The notes below the pieces were generated by a model, which was not told the DNA's origin, searched no databases, and was given only the letters and a program-made list of their open reading frames with translations. DNA of 64,000 nt from Prinsepia uniflora (taxonomy: Eukaryota; Streptophyta; Magnoliopsida; Rosales; Rosaceae), in contig CM064872.1 in the NCBI GenBank assembly GCA_032719365.1, positions 68,450,752-68,514,751 of the forward strand. The letters are read 5' to 3'. This document shows positions 1 through 13,800 of the stretch, in pieces. The first letter of the stretch is position 1, and every line of letters begins with the position of its first letter. The position numbers and the translations under genes were made by a program.

Positions 1-3000
1 ATATATGGTGGCAAGCCAAATGAAGGGACAAAATACAATATGGGTGTTAGAATGGGTGCTCTTGGTCTGATGCTGAATTCTGTTGTTCTTGGTATAACTT
101 CGGTACTTCTGGAGAAGCTTTGCAGTAAATTGGGGTCAGGTTTCGTGTGGGGGATTTCATGCGTTCTCATGGCTCTTTGCTTTCTTGTGATGCTTTTTAT
201 CACGTATGTGAACAAGAATATTGGCTCTGTGGACCATGATTTACCTCCAGATGGCATTGTGGTAGCTGCACTGGTTGTTTTTGCAATTCTTGGAATTCCA
301 TTGGCGGTAAGTTTGCTCTGCATGTCTTCTATTTGGAAATGTTTGATTCATTGTTATAAAGCATACAGGATTTATGTTTTAAAGGGAGGACTGGGAATGA
401 TATGGGAGGAGCACAGGAAATAAACTGTTTAAAAGGGTGGGGACAGGGTACCCTTTTCCTTTGCTGCTACAAAATAACTTGTGGAAAAAAACATGGGATG
501 TACTTATATTCCAAATTGACTCGTGAGCAGAGCACTGTGAAAGTCGTTTATAGTTTTTTGGAGAAGGCCGTTTCACTGCACAACTATTATGCTTATCTGT
601 GCTTTGTATACGAACTTGGTTTATGCATCGAATTTTAATTACTTGAACTTTTGTTGCAGATCACTTACAGTGTTCCCTATGCTTTGGTTTCTTCTCGTAT
701 CGAATCTTTGGGACTTGGACAAGGTGGACATTTCCTTAATAAAGGGTGGTGTGGTTACAAAATTTTCATTGGATTTCTAGTTACATGACTTTTTACATTG
801 AAGCTTGGTTTTTTGTAGGATTATCAATGGGTGTGCTGAATCTGGCAATTGTATTCCCACAGGTACGATCGCTTTTTTTCGTTTTAGCAATGCATGTGTT
901 TGCTGGGTTGGAATTAAATTAATATGAAACACATTACTGGTAAAAGGTTATTAGATGGTCCTGCAGTTCTCAACCAAAAGTTAAGAGATACATGCTCGTA
1001 TAACAGAATTTGAGCCCTGTCCTAGAATTAGTTATATTTTCATTTAAGTCATATTCTATGATAACTTTCTTAACTAACACCACCTATGTTGATGTTGATC
1101 TTCCCCTTCCTGTAGCACTATCTTCTATGTATATTCACATACACATGACAATGAGTGTATATGGGGTAGCATTCTCTTGCCAAATATTAGCATTCTATGT
1201 TACAGACAGTGAATTGTTGCATGTTAAAAAATTTCGCACCTGATTAATCATTCTGATCAGTCTGAAAATGTATTTCTAAATGTCTGGTAACAGAACATCC
1301 TGAAAAAGATGTATATTATGTCTACCTGCAAATGTTGTTGTAATTTTGTGACAATGCTATTTTTTGGGAATCTAACTATGTTATTTAGCAATTAGCTAGT
1401 AGGGATGCTAAATCAACTTTTGTTGCTGCTAATTATATCGGGAGGGGGAACATGAAGTGAAACTTAAGAAATAATTTTGTGAAAGAAGTAAAAGAGTTTT
1501 ACTTATGCCTCGCAACAGGTGTCTCTTTTGGGCATCTGCATCAGTCTAGGTGTATTAAACACAGAGATGATAGGGCACTATTTACTGGTTAGGAAGTCAC
1601 TCAAGAAACCTTAGGCTAGGTTTGGATGAGGAACTTCAAAGTACCATGATTTCGGCTATACTCCTAAGAAAGGCCCTACAAACAATTAAATAGAGGGATT
1701 CGTAAATAACCACTTGAGCAACTATCGAGGGAGTGCATGCACCACATGACCAAAATAACCACAAAAGAAGGGATTTATTCGGGATTTATTCCCTGCAACA
1801 TCTATCAAGTAGTAATTTACAAAACCTTCAAACTGCATTGTATCTAGTCATTTGAAATCCGTCCATCTAGTTATTTGGAATCCTTAGAGTTCCTCATCCA
1901 CACATAGACTTAGAGTTCAAGAGGCAACTGGAAAGTTCTACCAGAGTCCTTAGTGACTTTCAACTGACAAAGACATTTAATTTGTCTAAGTTTAAGAGAG
2001 GGAAGGTGTTAGAGAGTTGTTCATCATTTAGGCATGCTTGATGTGCAAAGACGAAATTACTCCATAATAATAAATAATCATGCTTATGTTAATATTTAAC
2101 TAAAGAACTGTCTTTCTTGTTGAGGCTGTATGCTGTAGTCTATCGATTTGGCTCCGTTCTCTTTTTCTTTTGTTATGTCAAAATGGAATTTCATAGAGTG
2201 CAGCCTTATAGGATAAGTTCTAGTTGAGACTATAAGGCCTTTAGTTTCAGATTAGATTATTATGATTACAAGATGGTTTAAGTAGGAGAATCCTTCACCC
2301 TTTTAAATAGTTTGACTTATTCTAACAAATTTTATACTCTTGAAATTTGAATTAAATATAACATGATAAAAGAGTAAAGAACTTGAACTGAAAGTTTACA
2401 TCGGCAATTTATAAGCAGTATAAAGAACTCATATACTCAGTGGCACAGATATGGCTTGCTGACCCAGAAAAGTACAGGCAAGCTCACTAGAAAACTGTGA
2501 AAGACCTAGTACACTTTGCATGTAACCCGCTTTAGTCTCTCACTTGTAAATCTGAGCCAGCCCCTTGACCTCTTTTCACATTTATGCCCAGTACTGTAGC
2601 AGTCTAGCGCACTCCAGGTTTTTGGCTGGCTCCGCATTGCATATATGCATGGCTGGATATTTATAATGTGCAAGATTCATGGTACCTTTCACTAGTATTG
2701 ATGTATATTACATGAGATGGTGGTTATGGTCTTTTACCAGTTTGCGCATCTCTTACCTTTTGTCTTCTGTTTTAAATAACATTAGAGAAGAAAATTGTTG
2801 CCATTGTCATTGAATTTTACACTCATTTTAGCTATCTTCCATGAACTTTCTTTATTATTAGAATACGTCCTTGAGTCTAAACGTACTAGGATAGTCTTTC
2901 GGTCAAATTTCTCAACGATTTTTGTGAAGAATAAAGGTAAAGTTGCCCTATCATGTGTGCTATTTTAACATAAATCTTTGAGAAAATTAACAGGACTCAC

Positions 3001-4059
3001 ATTTAGACATAGTTCAGGGACATCTGCTCCTATAATAAGGTTCGGGGGCAACAGCTAAATCAGTGTAAACTTTAGGGACGATTGCAACCATTTTCCCATA
3101 ACATTAATATGAAATGGAACACACTTTAAGGTAGTACTTAAATATTTTCTATGCAATAACATTACTCATGGTAATTAATATTTTAAAATATTGGAGGGGT
3201 CATACTTTTCCTTCTTTCTTTTTCCACAAAATAGCTCTTGACACTAGCTGCCGTAACTTGAAAGGTCTACTAATTGGTACGTCGCAATAGAAAAGAAACA
3301 TCGATAAAAAATAAAAATAAAAGTTTATGATCTCAAAATTTTAGTGTTCCTTGGAAAATGCATCTCACCTGCAGAAGAATGGAAATTACTGACTTCCTAC
3401 TCTTTTATTTAGTTGTGAGTGATTTATTTAGTTTAGAAAGTTCAATATCCAAACTCAATATAATTCTGAAAACCACCACCTTTTTGTCTTGAACAAGTGC
3501 ACAAGATCACTTTCAAACAATGCAATGCTGCATTGTATTAGGTCTGTGAAGCATTGGTGGACATGTTTTCTTACATGCTCTGGGGGAAAATTACTCTGAA
3601 CTAACACCACCCAGGAAACATAACCTCTCTCCCACAGAACCGCTCATAATGCTAATAGGATGTGCTGGTCTAGGTATTAGGTGCCTTATGTAAAGCATTA
3701 ATGCCTGATCTGAAGAGCATGATTGGAAAAGAATCTGATTCGTGTATTTGTTTTCCCGTATTATGTCAATTACCTCAATTATTTTATTCTTGTGTATTAA
3801 GCCAATACTACCTGCTTGAAATTCCATGGATTTTTTTGTGAATTACATTTATGATCTTTCAATTACATTTTGAGCATAAATATTTGGTTTTCAAGAACAG
3901 GTATTGGTATCCCTGGGAAGTGGACCATGGGATCAACTATTTGGTGGTGGAAATGCTCCAGCCTTTGCTGTGGCAGCAGTTGCATCCTTGGCGAGCGGGC
4001 TGGTGGCCATTTTGGCTATTCCACGTTCTGCTCCTCAGAAGCCCAGAGCTTTCACTTGA
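1..4059 (+). CDS. SUT4: SUT4-type sucrose/H+ symporter, 3' part (5' end outside window)
   Basis: This is the C-terminal 191 residues of a sucrose transporter of the GPH/MFS superfamily. Coding exons are 1-306, 660-723, 819-862 and 3901-4059, with GT/AG introns (gcg|gtaag, cag|atc, aag|gtgg, tag|ga, cag|gtac, cag|gta). The spliced protein keeps one frame: IYGGKPNEG, then GVRMGALGLMLNSVVLGITS, ITYSVPYALVSSRIESLGLG, LSMGVLNLAIVFPQ, GSGPWDQLFGGGNAPAF and an end in RSAPQKPRAFT. These match the SUT4 (type III) clade, which has 12 membrane segments; the window covers roughly the last five. Family knowledge: SUT4 proteins couple sucrose to H+ and sit mostly on the vacuolar membrane in dicots, releasing stored sucrose. 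Everything before IYGGKP lies upstream of the window. The last intron (863-3900) is unusually long and holds two MITE-like insertions. The frame is intact and the gene looks functional. Confidence 0.93.
1614..1909. mobile_element. Tourist-like MITE candidate in SUT4 last intron
   Basis: The ends form imperfect terminal inverted repeats. The left begins GGCTAGGTTTGGATGAGG and the right, read on the other strand, begins GTCTATGTGTGGATGAGG. Both are flanked by TTA (1611-1613 and 1910-1912), the trinucleotide TSD used by PIF/Harbinger elements. The length is 296 bp with no coding capacity. The flanking TTA could be chance, so the family call is tentative. Confidence 0.5.
2785..3097. mobile_element. 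Mutator-like MITE in SUT4 last intron
   Basis: This is a 313-bp non-coding element with long inverted arms. The left arm runs GAAAATTGTTGCC and on through TTTTACACTCATTTTAGCT. The right arm read in reverse runs GGGAAAATGGTTGC and TTTACACTGATTTAGCT. A perfect 9-bp TSD, ATAACATTA, flanks it (2776-2784 and 3098-3106). Nine-base TSDs and long TIRs are diagnostic of Mutator-like elements. It lies in the intron in a position that leaves the splice sites intact. Confidence 0.8.
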
Positions 4060-4670
4060 GGTATTTTGTTGTAATTGTATATACTTAGGCTCAACTTTGT
4101 TTTCACAAAGATGGTAAAATCTCTTGTAACTGAAAAAAGAGAGGATAAAATGTCAACAGTTCAAGAAAATTTGTAAATAGCTTTTACCTGCTATGGATTT
4201 ATACAGTCAATTAGTTAAAGTTCCTTTTGTCCTAGAAATTTCTACTTTCCGTTTTCCTCTTAGATATGGAAACAATTGGAAGGCCTGGAAACCGACTAAA
4301 TGGATATTGCGCTCAATTTCCACTGAAAGTGTTCTTCCATTCAGCAAGTTGTCCATATGAGTTTCTAGAATATGTGTCATTCCTGTTTGAAGTGGAGGTT
4401 CATCTTCTGCTGAGCACTCGATGAAATCTCTACGTTGCAATCACTATTTTGTTTAGACATGAGGAGTCCATTTTCAATGGGCGATGTTAGGCACTGCTGT
4501 TTTTAGAAGTTTGATGGGAAACAAATTTGTCATAAGGTGAAAAAAGTTTCACAAACATTGATGATTGATCTACAGAAACATATTGATGTAATAGCTGTCA
4601 CTTAGTGCCTTGTGAGACGAATTATCCACAATTAGTGGAAATTTCTTCAATAAAAATCTGTCCCGTCTAC
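4060..4670 (+). other. SUT4 3' untranslated region and likely poly(A) region
   Basis: Non-coding sequence follows the SUT4 stop codon. A canonical AATAAA at 4649-4654 is the first good polyadenylation signal downstream, so a 3' UTR of up to about 600 bp is possible. Plant signals are loose, so the true end may be closer to the stop. Confidence 0.4.
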
Positions 4671-5066
4671 TGCATTGTGTCAATTTTTGTTATGGACAGT
4701 AGGAGAAGCCTAAGCTGTAGATTCCGAAATCACTCCTAGACTAGTTCCTTACCAACCAAAGATATGTTTCCGCTGTTTGAGAATTATTCCTCATGAAAAT
4801 ATCATCATTTTCTTTCTAAGCAAAGCTGATTGTGCGATGGCGGTTTGATAATGAGGTATTAGAATCTCATGCGTCTTGTGCATGAATTTGTTGTATGAGT
4901 ATGGTGAAATGTGCTTGGTGGCCAACAGTGAATATGTGAAATGTACTGATTGACACCTTGATAGAGACATGCCCCTTTTATTCTCTGATTTTTTTTTTTT
5001 CCTTTTGTTATGAAGTTTCATTCTTGTCATGGGTTTATGTTTATTCTGTTTTGTTTTTTCGTTTGT

Positions 5067-5105
<39 letters not shown>

Positions 5106-8100
5106 ATTCAATAAGTTCAGTTTATTCTCTGTATCTGGCCTTGGAATCAATTCTTGCCTTCATTGCTTTTAATGCTGCAGAGCAATGTTTGCTATTGCGA
5201 CCCAGAACCCTGATTCGTGTTCGGTACGGTTGGCTTTAGCTATATACGTTTCCTGAGAAGGATATTTAATATGTCAAGGATTTTGGGACTCCTTATTTTA
5301 TTTTCTTTTTAGCCATATACACTTGAAATTGAATATTGTCTTTTTTGTTTGTGAGGCTGCAAGATATAGTGGCTTTGGCACATAATAAATAGTGGTAAGC
5401 ATAGACTAAAAAGATGATTAGTTGCATTTTTGCGGTAATGTTGTGGTATTTAAGCATCAGGCTTTAGCAGGAAAGGGATAGAATTAGAATCTGTGAATTT
5501 GTTCTGTGATTTTTGGGAGGAATAATATAATCTTTGTTAATGTCAAATCCCAACAAGGCCCCCCTGTCATTTTGCAAAATTCTTTTTCCCAAAACTTGCA
5601 GCATTGGTATTTGAATATTTATTTTGTTATGATTGATTGAATTTGATACCCCAAGAAAGAAATAAAATTCTGATGTTTCTGGGTGTAAGTGTAAACCGTA
5701 CCCCACTACAACAACTTGATGCAAAAATTGGTTTCACTGTTTGCTACAAACATGGCTCGAATTTACAATTTGGGTGACACCCACTTACTCATTCCCATTC
5801 CCATTCCCATTCCCGTACCCATTCGATATGCTAAATTCCGAAATTCCCAGGGCAACTCGGTTTGTACTCTCGCTTCTTCTGCATTATTATTTTTTTATTA
5901 TAGATAATCGGCTGAAAATGAGTTCCTTTGAAATGTGAATAACAATTTTGAAATCCGGGTTTTGGAAAATTCGGATAGGATAAACCGATAGAGATGATGG
6001 CTGTGTATAAATTACCATTCGTGCACAAAAAATGCACCAAAAAAAGACCCGTGAATCTTGATTTTTTTGTATAAAAGATTACAAAATGTGTGACAGAAGA
6101 ATATGACAAGAAACGATAGTGTAAAAATAGTAAATAAAAAAGATAATAATTTTCATGCATGATTGGGGTGGCTCTGTGTATCTATAAGTATATATAAAGT
6201 TGAATAAGCTCTATGCATTTTGGATTTTGATTTGGGTGGTTTTTCAGTCACTTTTGTTGCTTTTGATACGGACCTCTCAAGTCTCATCTCATCCTCTCCA
6301 CAGCAAACTCATTACACATGCAATTCTGACATGGGCGGGTTATGGGTTTCAGGGTATCATATCCAATATCCATGCAAACTAATAAACCCATCTCTCTCTC
6401 TCTCTCTCTCTCCGGGGAAAAAGTTGAAGATGGTTCTGCTTCACTGGCTGTTTGGGCTGGTGGAGGCAGAGCCAAAGAAGGCAGAGGAAACAGGAGGAGG
6501 CAGAAACAGCCAACCCTCTCTCCCTCCCTCCCAGAGAGAGACAGGGTCATCTCTGTTGTAAGAAAAGGGATACAAATCCAACGGCTGTACGAGGAACACG
6601 TCATAACCCTAATTGTGTCTCAGTGTTCCTTTCTCCCATCTGCATGCCTCCTCTTCCCCGTTAAAATCCATTTTTGGTGGTCCCGGTACCCTTCTTTAAT
6701 CACACAAAATCAAAACAAATTATTTCTTTCTTTCTTTTTGTATAATTAATTAAATCAAATCTTTTTTTTTCTTTTGTGTAAATATGCGTGGAAAATGTGC
6801 AATTAGTTAGAGATGATGATGATGAAGTGGATGTATTAGATTTGCCACAAGTTTTCCACACTCGGACAAAACCCAAAACCCCACTTGTATAATTACGTTA
6901 GGTAACAATTAAGTTCCATGTTGAACATAAGCAAACCTAATTTAGCTAAGCAAATCTTGGCATTATCATCTTGTTAGTACTAGATACGTCCTAAACCTGC
7001 AGCAACCTCCTCTATCTGGCTTGAGTGTTTTAAGTGCATCAAAACGTTTGAGCAACAACTCTTTCTACAATGACGGTGAGGGCCGGCCCAGGCACGCGTT
7101 GGCTCGTTTAGTAGGCGAGACTTGTATGCCACTGGGTGTGTTAACTCACTACAAGGTGATACTTCTTGTAAGAATAAAAAGGACATGACTAATCAAAATG
7201 GGTAACTATCTAATCTCATGCAAATATATTTGACGAACTTAAAAATGTTGACACCAATCTCATTTAACTGAACAACTGTCGCACATGTTAACTCAAACAA
7301 ATCCCTTTAGGAGTTTATGGGACAAGACGGGACTCAATCCAAAAAAATTTATCATGAGGACCCTCGCACCAAAGGAAGCCTAGTGTTGTTATATCTATCG
7401 CTAAAGTGATTTCTATATGCAATTAAGATCTTAAAAAAATTTATTAGGTGTATCATAATTCCAAATCCACTTTGAAGGGAACAAACTGCACGCCACAAGT
7501 TAAAATATTTCACTTTACCTAAAAAACGTATCAAGCCTAGCTCAGTAGCTCGCACTCCTTTGTAGCTAGCAGTCTAGCACAATGATGATGACCTAAATTA
7601 AACAGGTCGTTTTTTATTTTTTTATTTTTGCATCATATGCTTTGGCACCTCTCAAATTGATCTAACTAATCACTAGTGATATCTTGGGCGGCAAAATGGT
7701 TGAATTGAAGACAGCAAAGATGCATGACCTAAAACTCTAAAAGTTGTGTGCAGATGGTGATTTTTGTTGGTTTCAGGTGCCTCCCGATTTCATTCTTGAT
7801 TTATTTCTCAAAGAGTCTAGTGTTAATTGATTTTGGCAATAAATTGGGTGTATAATACGTTTTTTCTTTGTTTAATTTTCTGGTGAAGTTTTAATTAGAC
7901 TACCATTAGTACTATTTATGTTCTTATATTCATTTTTCTATTTTAGTGAAGATCTTCCTATGAAAAAAGTTGAAGCATATGCAACATGTCTCCTGCCCAC
8001 AAGTTAGCTAGCAGTTGTGATTGAAGAAAAAAATACACAACCAACTTATAGGCTCTTGTCATTTCTCAAGCAACCAAATAAGCAAAGGCTTTAGCATGCT

Positions 8101-8904
8101 TTAGGCTAATTATTTTCTTGGCCAATTCGACTTAGCATTCTAATAATGAGATAAACTTGTTTTATTATTACTTTCTTGGTAATCAGGCAGAACCTCAAAG
8201 ATTAGGCTTTAAAAAATATTTTCCACTTAATAAGCAACACCATAACCAAGGTAAACCCACTATTGAGAAAGTGCCAAAATGACATAGCTCATAGTCTTTT
8301 GGCGGTTAAAATTTAATACTAACTCACCAATCACCTTTCTGGGTTTTCCTCTTTCTCTCTCTCTCACTCTCTCTCTCTCTCTCTCCTCCACCCAAAATCC
8401 TTTGCACTTTTATACAACTATAACAACAGAAAATGATGTAGTGACTAAACTAATCATTTTGAGAAAGGATTAGTGGAGTAATTCTTAAGCCTATTATGAA
8501 TACCGCCTGTCCTATACTAATATCATGTAAGAGTGTTTTGAATGCATTCATATAACTTTTAAAGGAGTGATAGATAGAATGAAAATTCGGCTATCAACTT
8601 CCGATAAGAATACAACATATCAATTTTATTATTTGTGATATTGAGAAGTACATAATAATAATATTAGGTGATGGTGTTTCGAATACACTTAAATACTTTT
8701 TGGGGGGAGAGAATGATAGAGGAGAAAGGAAAGTCGGCCCCCCTCCCAAACCTCTCCATGAGCATTTTTTTTTATAAATCTCTATAGCTGAATGAATCCT
8801 TGAAAGCATTTTTGTGAGGACACTTTTCTCCCTTCCCAGTGTTCTCCCTTGGACATATTGACACGTTCCTTAACCAAAATCGTAGCTCTCCGTCCCTCCA
8901 TGTG
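4671..8904. other. AT-rich intergenic region between SUT4 and the MATE gene
   Basis: No gene can be supported here. Open frames are short, lack splice-consistent extension and resemble no family I recognise. It holds simple repeats: (TTA)n at 5069-5108, a run of about five ATTCCC-like hexamers at 5790-5824, (CT)n at 6391-6412 and CT-rich tracts at 8355-8386. CT tracts are common in plant 5' leaders and promoters. The one at 6391 is followed by a short GA-rich frame starting at an ATG at 6430; it is unrecognised and not called as a gene. The last few hundred bases are the MATE promoter. Confidence 0.6.
5069..5108. repeat. (TTA)n microsatellite
   Basis: About 13 near-perfect TTA/ATT units with one interruption (AATTATTATT). 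It is likely length-polymorphic between individuals. Confidence 0.9.
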
Positions 8905-8913
8905 TATATAAAA
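8905..8913 (+). promoter_or_regulatory. TATA box of the MATE gene
   Basis: TATATAAAA, followed by a CT/CA-rich leader typical of plant core promoters, lies 138 bp upstream of the chosen start codon. With the usual 25-35 bp spacing, transcription would begin near 8935-8945. That gives a 5' UTR of about 110 bp, rich in C and A and with no ATG before 9051. Confidence 0.7.
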
Positions 8914-9050
8914 CCCCTCCTCACCCCCTACCCTTTTCTCACATTCAAATCCTCCACCAAAAAAACAGAACAAAAAACACAAACCCCTCTAATTTGTCTC
9001 ATTAAAATCCTCAAACCCAAATCTTAATCACCTTCCCATATCCCATCATC

Positions 9051-10817
9051 ATGTGTAACCCAAAGCCCTCTTCCCCTTCTCCATTTCTTTCCCCCAACAA
9101 AACCCATTGTATCAGAAACCCTCAAAAAGCAGCAGCCATGCCCAGGCCCCAGCTTTCTCTTTCTGCTCATGAAGATGACGATGGTCAAGACCTTCATAGA
9201 TGGCCTACACCTTCTGAGGTACATAAAAACAAAAACCCAACAATCATTCTCATCAGAATATAAAACAAGTCATAACATTCTAATTTAATCACTTAATAAA
9301 TATAATTAACACACGCTTATGTTTTTTTCTTTTGGGTTTTGCATTTCCAGATTCTGCAAGAAATCAAGGCCATAGGCAAGATTTCTGGTCCATCAACCAT
9401 CACGGGCCTCCTCCTCTACTCCCGAGCCATGATCTCCATGCTATTCTTGGGCTATCTGGGCGAGCTCGAGCTCGCCGGCGGCTCCCTCTCAATCGGCTTC
9501 GCCAACATCACCGGCTACTCTGTCATCTCCGGCCTTGCCATGGGAATGGAACCCATTTGCGGCCAAGCTTACGGCGCAAAACAAATGAAACTCCTCGGCC
9601 TAACCCTCCAAAGAACAGTCCTCCTCTTATTCTCAACCTCCATACCTATCGCCTTCATGTGGTTCAATATCAAAACAATCCTCCATTGGTGTGGCCAGGA
9701 TGAACAAATTTCCTCAGTCGCTCATAAATTTACTCTGTTTTCAATCCCTGACCTTTTCCTCCTTTCTCTTCTACACCCCCTAAGAATTTATCTCCGCACC
9801 CAAAACATCATATTACCGGTAACATACTGCACCGCCATTTCGGTTCTTCTCCACATCCCCCTCAATTTCCTCCTCGTTGTCAAATTCAAATTGGGAATTT
9901 CAGGGGTCGCTATAGCCATGGTCCTGACGAATCTCAACCTCTTCATTTTCCTGTTTTGCTTCACATATTTTTCCAATGTTTATAAAGACTCATGGGTCTC
10001 CCCCACCTCCGATTGCATCCGCGGATGGTCCAATTTACTTGCTCTGGCGATTCCTACCTGCATCTCTGTTTGTCTCGAATGGTGGTGGTACGAGTTCATG
10101 ATCTTGCTCTGCGGCCTGCTATCGAACCCGAAAGCAACCATTGCTTCAATGGGGATTCTAATTCAAACCACGTCTCTTGTCTATGTGTTCCCATCTTCCC
10201 TCAGCCTCGGCGTCTCCACCAGAGTCGGAAACGAATTGGGTGCCAACCGCCCCGGCAAGGCCCGCATTTCCACGATTGTCTCGCTCGCTTGCGCGATGGC
10301 GTTGGGCCTACTCGCCATGATGTTCACCACACTCATGAGGCATAAATGGGGAAGCTTCTTCACCAGCGATAAGGAGATTCTCGAGCTCACCGCCATTGCA
10401 TTGCCCATTGTAGGGCTATGTGAGCTCGGGAACTGCCCGCAAACCACCGGCTGCGGTGTTTTGAGGGGCAGCGCGAGGCCTACCGTTGGGGCCAATATCA
10501 ACCTAGGGTCTTTTTATCTGGTGGGAATGCCGGTGGCTATGATCATGGGGTTCGTGGTGAAAATGGGCTTCGCTGGGCTGTGGCTGGGATTGCTTGCGGC
10601 CCAAGGCTCCTGCGCCTTGCTTATGTTTTATGTCCTTTGTACAACAAATTGGAATGAGCAAGCCAAAAGATCAAATGAGCTCACTGAAGCTAATTCTGGA
10701 TGCAGTCCCACAGCTCCAATATTACCAGTGTCATCTCCTCCGCTGCCGCCACCCAGTTCGAATCAGCTGCCGGCGAAGGCATCAGAGTCATTGGAAACCG
10801 ACCCTCTTATTAATTAA
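9051..10817 (+). CDS. MATE efflux transporter, DTX48-type clade
   Basis: There are two exons, 9051-9218 and 9351-10817, with a phase-0 intron (gag|gtac ... ccag|att), giving 544 aa. The N-terminus starts MCNPKPSS, and an MCN start is what I recall for Arabidopsis DTX48, which supports the ATG at 9051 over the in-frame ATG at 9138. Residues from about 57 carry the conserved clade sequence EIKAIGKISGPSTITGLLLY, SRAMISMLFLGYLGELELAG, MGMEPICGQAYGAKQMKLLG, then WWWYEFMILLCGLL and the second-half MATE motif VGNELGANRPGKAR. Two MatE domains with 12 predicted membrane helices are expected. The last 40 or so residues are a Pro/Ser-rich cytosolic tail ending ETDPLIN. Family knowledge: members of this clade sit on Golgi, endosomal or plasma membranes and affect organ initiation, growth, iron balance or hormone export; the substrate cannot be read from sequence. 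The frame is intact. Confidence 0.93.
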
Positions 10818-13800
10818 TTAATTAATTAACTAATGATGATCATGAAAGAGCTAAGGTAATTAATTAATTAAGTGATGACACTGTAGGTAGCAAACCTTCC
10901 AGCATTTTTGATTTGGCTGCTGAGGAACTGATGTTGTGAAAATGAATTTATGCGAGTTCCATTTATTGTTCCCACATCGATCTAATTACTGTACAATAGA
11001 ATCTTCTTGTTGATGTTCTTCTTTTGTTTGTATTAAACACTGTATTATATAGAGCGAAAAATAGCTGAAATTAATTAGTGTAATTTTCATGTGCTTATGA
11101 TTAGTTGTCGGTTGTTTGTGAGGCGTGTGGGAAAGGAGAGAGGATCTCTCCCTTCCTTTCTTCTTCTTGATCTACATCCAAATAAGGGAAAAACTTTACC
11201 GCCTAAAAAGGAAATTGGCATTATTCTGCTTATAATTTATATTACTTATATTTTCTATCGCTATTTGTTACTAAAAAATATGCTTGCTACTAGAGAAGTC
11301 TAGTAATTAATTATATATTATAATACAGTCACGATTATAATTTGACAATACAAATTAATAAAAATAAATTCGAAAATTTAACTAGCTTGATATAGACTCA
11401 GTTATTGAATTAGACTTTAATTTCTCATATGTCGGGCGATTGAAAGCAAGGAATACTTTCTTTTTGAAAGTTATTATTCGAATGGAGCAAGACATTTCTA
11501 ACGTAAAAATAAGATTTAAACTATGCATTTTATTCTTTTGAAAAATGTATTTAATAATAATTATTTTCTAAGAAGAGAAGGAAGTCAAGAACAATTTTAA
11601 TTTCCCTAAGTAATAGATTCTTAAATCATATCGTAGAATAAATTTTTAAGCATGCAAAAAAATTTCTATGCATCTGTTTTGTTTGATGATAATCATGCTG
11701 AGAAACTTCTTTTCCAAATTATGCTTTCAAGGGTTTCAATTTAAACTACATATCCTCTCTCGTAAGAGTGACATTTGACCTTCCTTCTTGGCTTCAACTC
11801 ACCAAACTTTTTTATTCATGATTTAGAGAGGAGACAATAGTCGGCAGGACAGAATTGGTGGTATATGTGTACACAACAAAGAGAGGAGCAACTTTTTTTT
11901 TTTTTTACGAAATTTTATTTAGTCGTCCTTTAATTATTATATTTTAAAAATAAGACATATTAATTTTATCATTTATTTATATTCAGCAGTACAGAGTTGA
12001 TATATACGTACACAACAAAGAGAGGAGTTGTTTTCTTAATTTTATAGAAATGTTATTTAGCCCTAGTTTAATTACTATATTTTAAAAAAATAAGACATTT
12101 TATTTTGTCATTTATGTACATTATTACATGCATGTTTATATGTTTCAAATATATCTATATATGAGAGCAGTGGGGGGTGTGAGTGGGGCCAGGTTCTAAT
12201 TGAAGAAACAAAATCCAGCTATCATTTATGTACATTTTGTCATTTCTGTACATTATGACATGTTTACTTCTCAGATGACAAAATTGAAGCAGTGCCTCTT
12301 CCTCTGTCTTCTAGGCAGTTCCCCACCACCCACAACCCATCATGACCCTCCCGCTTGCTTGCTGCCCTCCCTTCATTTCTGCTTTTCTTCATTTTCCAAC
12401 CAAAATAAAACCACACGCACGAACAAACAAAAAACTACGGAGTCAAAAGATTCCCATCATGAATTCCATTCAGTGGCTTGCACTTCTAAGAATACTTAAT
12501 GCAGAATTGGTATCAATCATCTATCTATTCATCAGCCACAGGGCTGAATTTATACAAGAGATTACAGGTGTCTGGATATGAGATGAGAACAGGTAGGTAT
12601 CTCATTCTGTTTCTATAACTGCAGCTATTGGATAATAACTATATATGACAAGTGTATGTGTTCCTACAGTTAATATTTATTTCGTTGTTGTTCGTTTTCT
12701 CTACATTGGACACATTTTAAATTTAAAGTCAATAGTTTGACGATCAACATAAGAAAATTATATATAAAGTCATCCGGTTCCACCAGTTATCCCTTTTCAA
12801 CAGAGACCCCCGTTCATGGATCACTATTTGTTGATGATACATGAGCTCTAGCTAGTGGTACACATAAGGCCATGCAGTGTTTGTTTTGTTCATATATACG
12901 TTTGTTTTTTTCTTTAATGTGGCGCAGTACTGTTTTAGCTTTTTATATTCCAGTTCCCAGCACGAAGAAATGAAGGTAAAGGTAGCTTGAAGGCACTTGT
13001 GATCTCATCACCGTTCCTTATCTTCTCTTTTGTGAATTGTGATATGGAATGAATTGATAAAATAATATCAACATCCCTATCTAGCCATCCTAGTATTACT
13101 CCACGACCATTTGTGGCAATGACTTGTCTTTGTAATGGGGGATATAGCATCCATATTTCCTACAGTTTCCACTTCCAAAGTGGGATTCTTTAATATAATT
13201 ATTAACAAATGAATTTGTACCAAGATATACTACTGTTTATTGTGATTTCATTATAACTTGGATTACATTTGATGGATAACTAAGATTTGCATATTAAATT
13301 ATTTTTGAAAATATATAATCGATATTATTAATTCTTTAAATCATAATTTTAAAATCATCTCCATTAAAAATCAGTAAGATTAATTACAGGTCGTTTAATC
13401 ATTCATATATATTGAATAAATCAACGATTTGAGTAACAATTTAGATTCTCGTGATGAACCATCCATTTACTTGATACATATGAATGACTAAATTAAAGAT
13501 CTATAATTTTATTGATTTTTTACATAGGTAATCTTAAAATGATCATTTAGGAATTAAACTATTTCGATTATTATATATGTATAACAATAATTAGATAAAT
13601 CAAAATAATGATAAAAAAAGGTATAAAATGAGTGAAATACAAGTAATATTTTAAAAATCGATTTAAAGAAAGAAAAAAGTATGACATGTATTTTTTTATG
13701 ACAAATGTGGTTTTTTTTTTTTAACACAATGTCAACGATAATATCATAAAGTCCCTCAAATTTAATATGATAGTTGCAAATGGGTCTGAATTTTGATCAG

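Noticed and set aside
5831..6160. A 109-codon minus-strand frame in the intergenic region
   Set aside because: AT-rich and composed of Phe/Tyr/Leu runs, with no family resemblance and no promoter or splice context.
6342..6749. Overlapping frames of 106-135 codons around a (CT)n tract
   Set aside because: The frames run through a simple repeat (SLSLSLS) and GA/CT-rich sequence on both strands; low complexity explains their openness.
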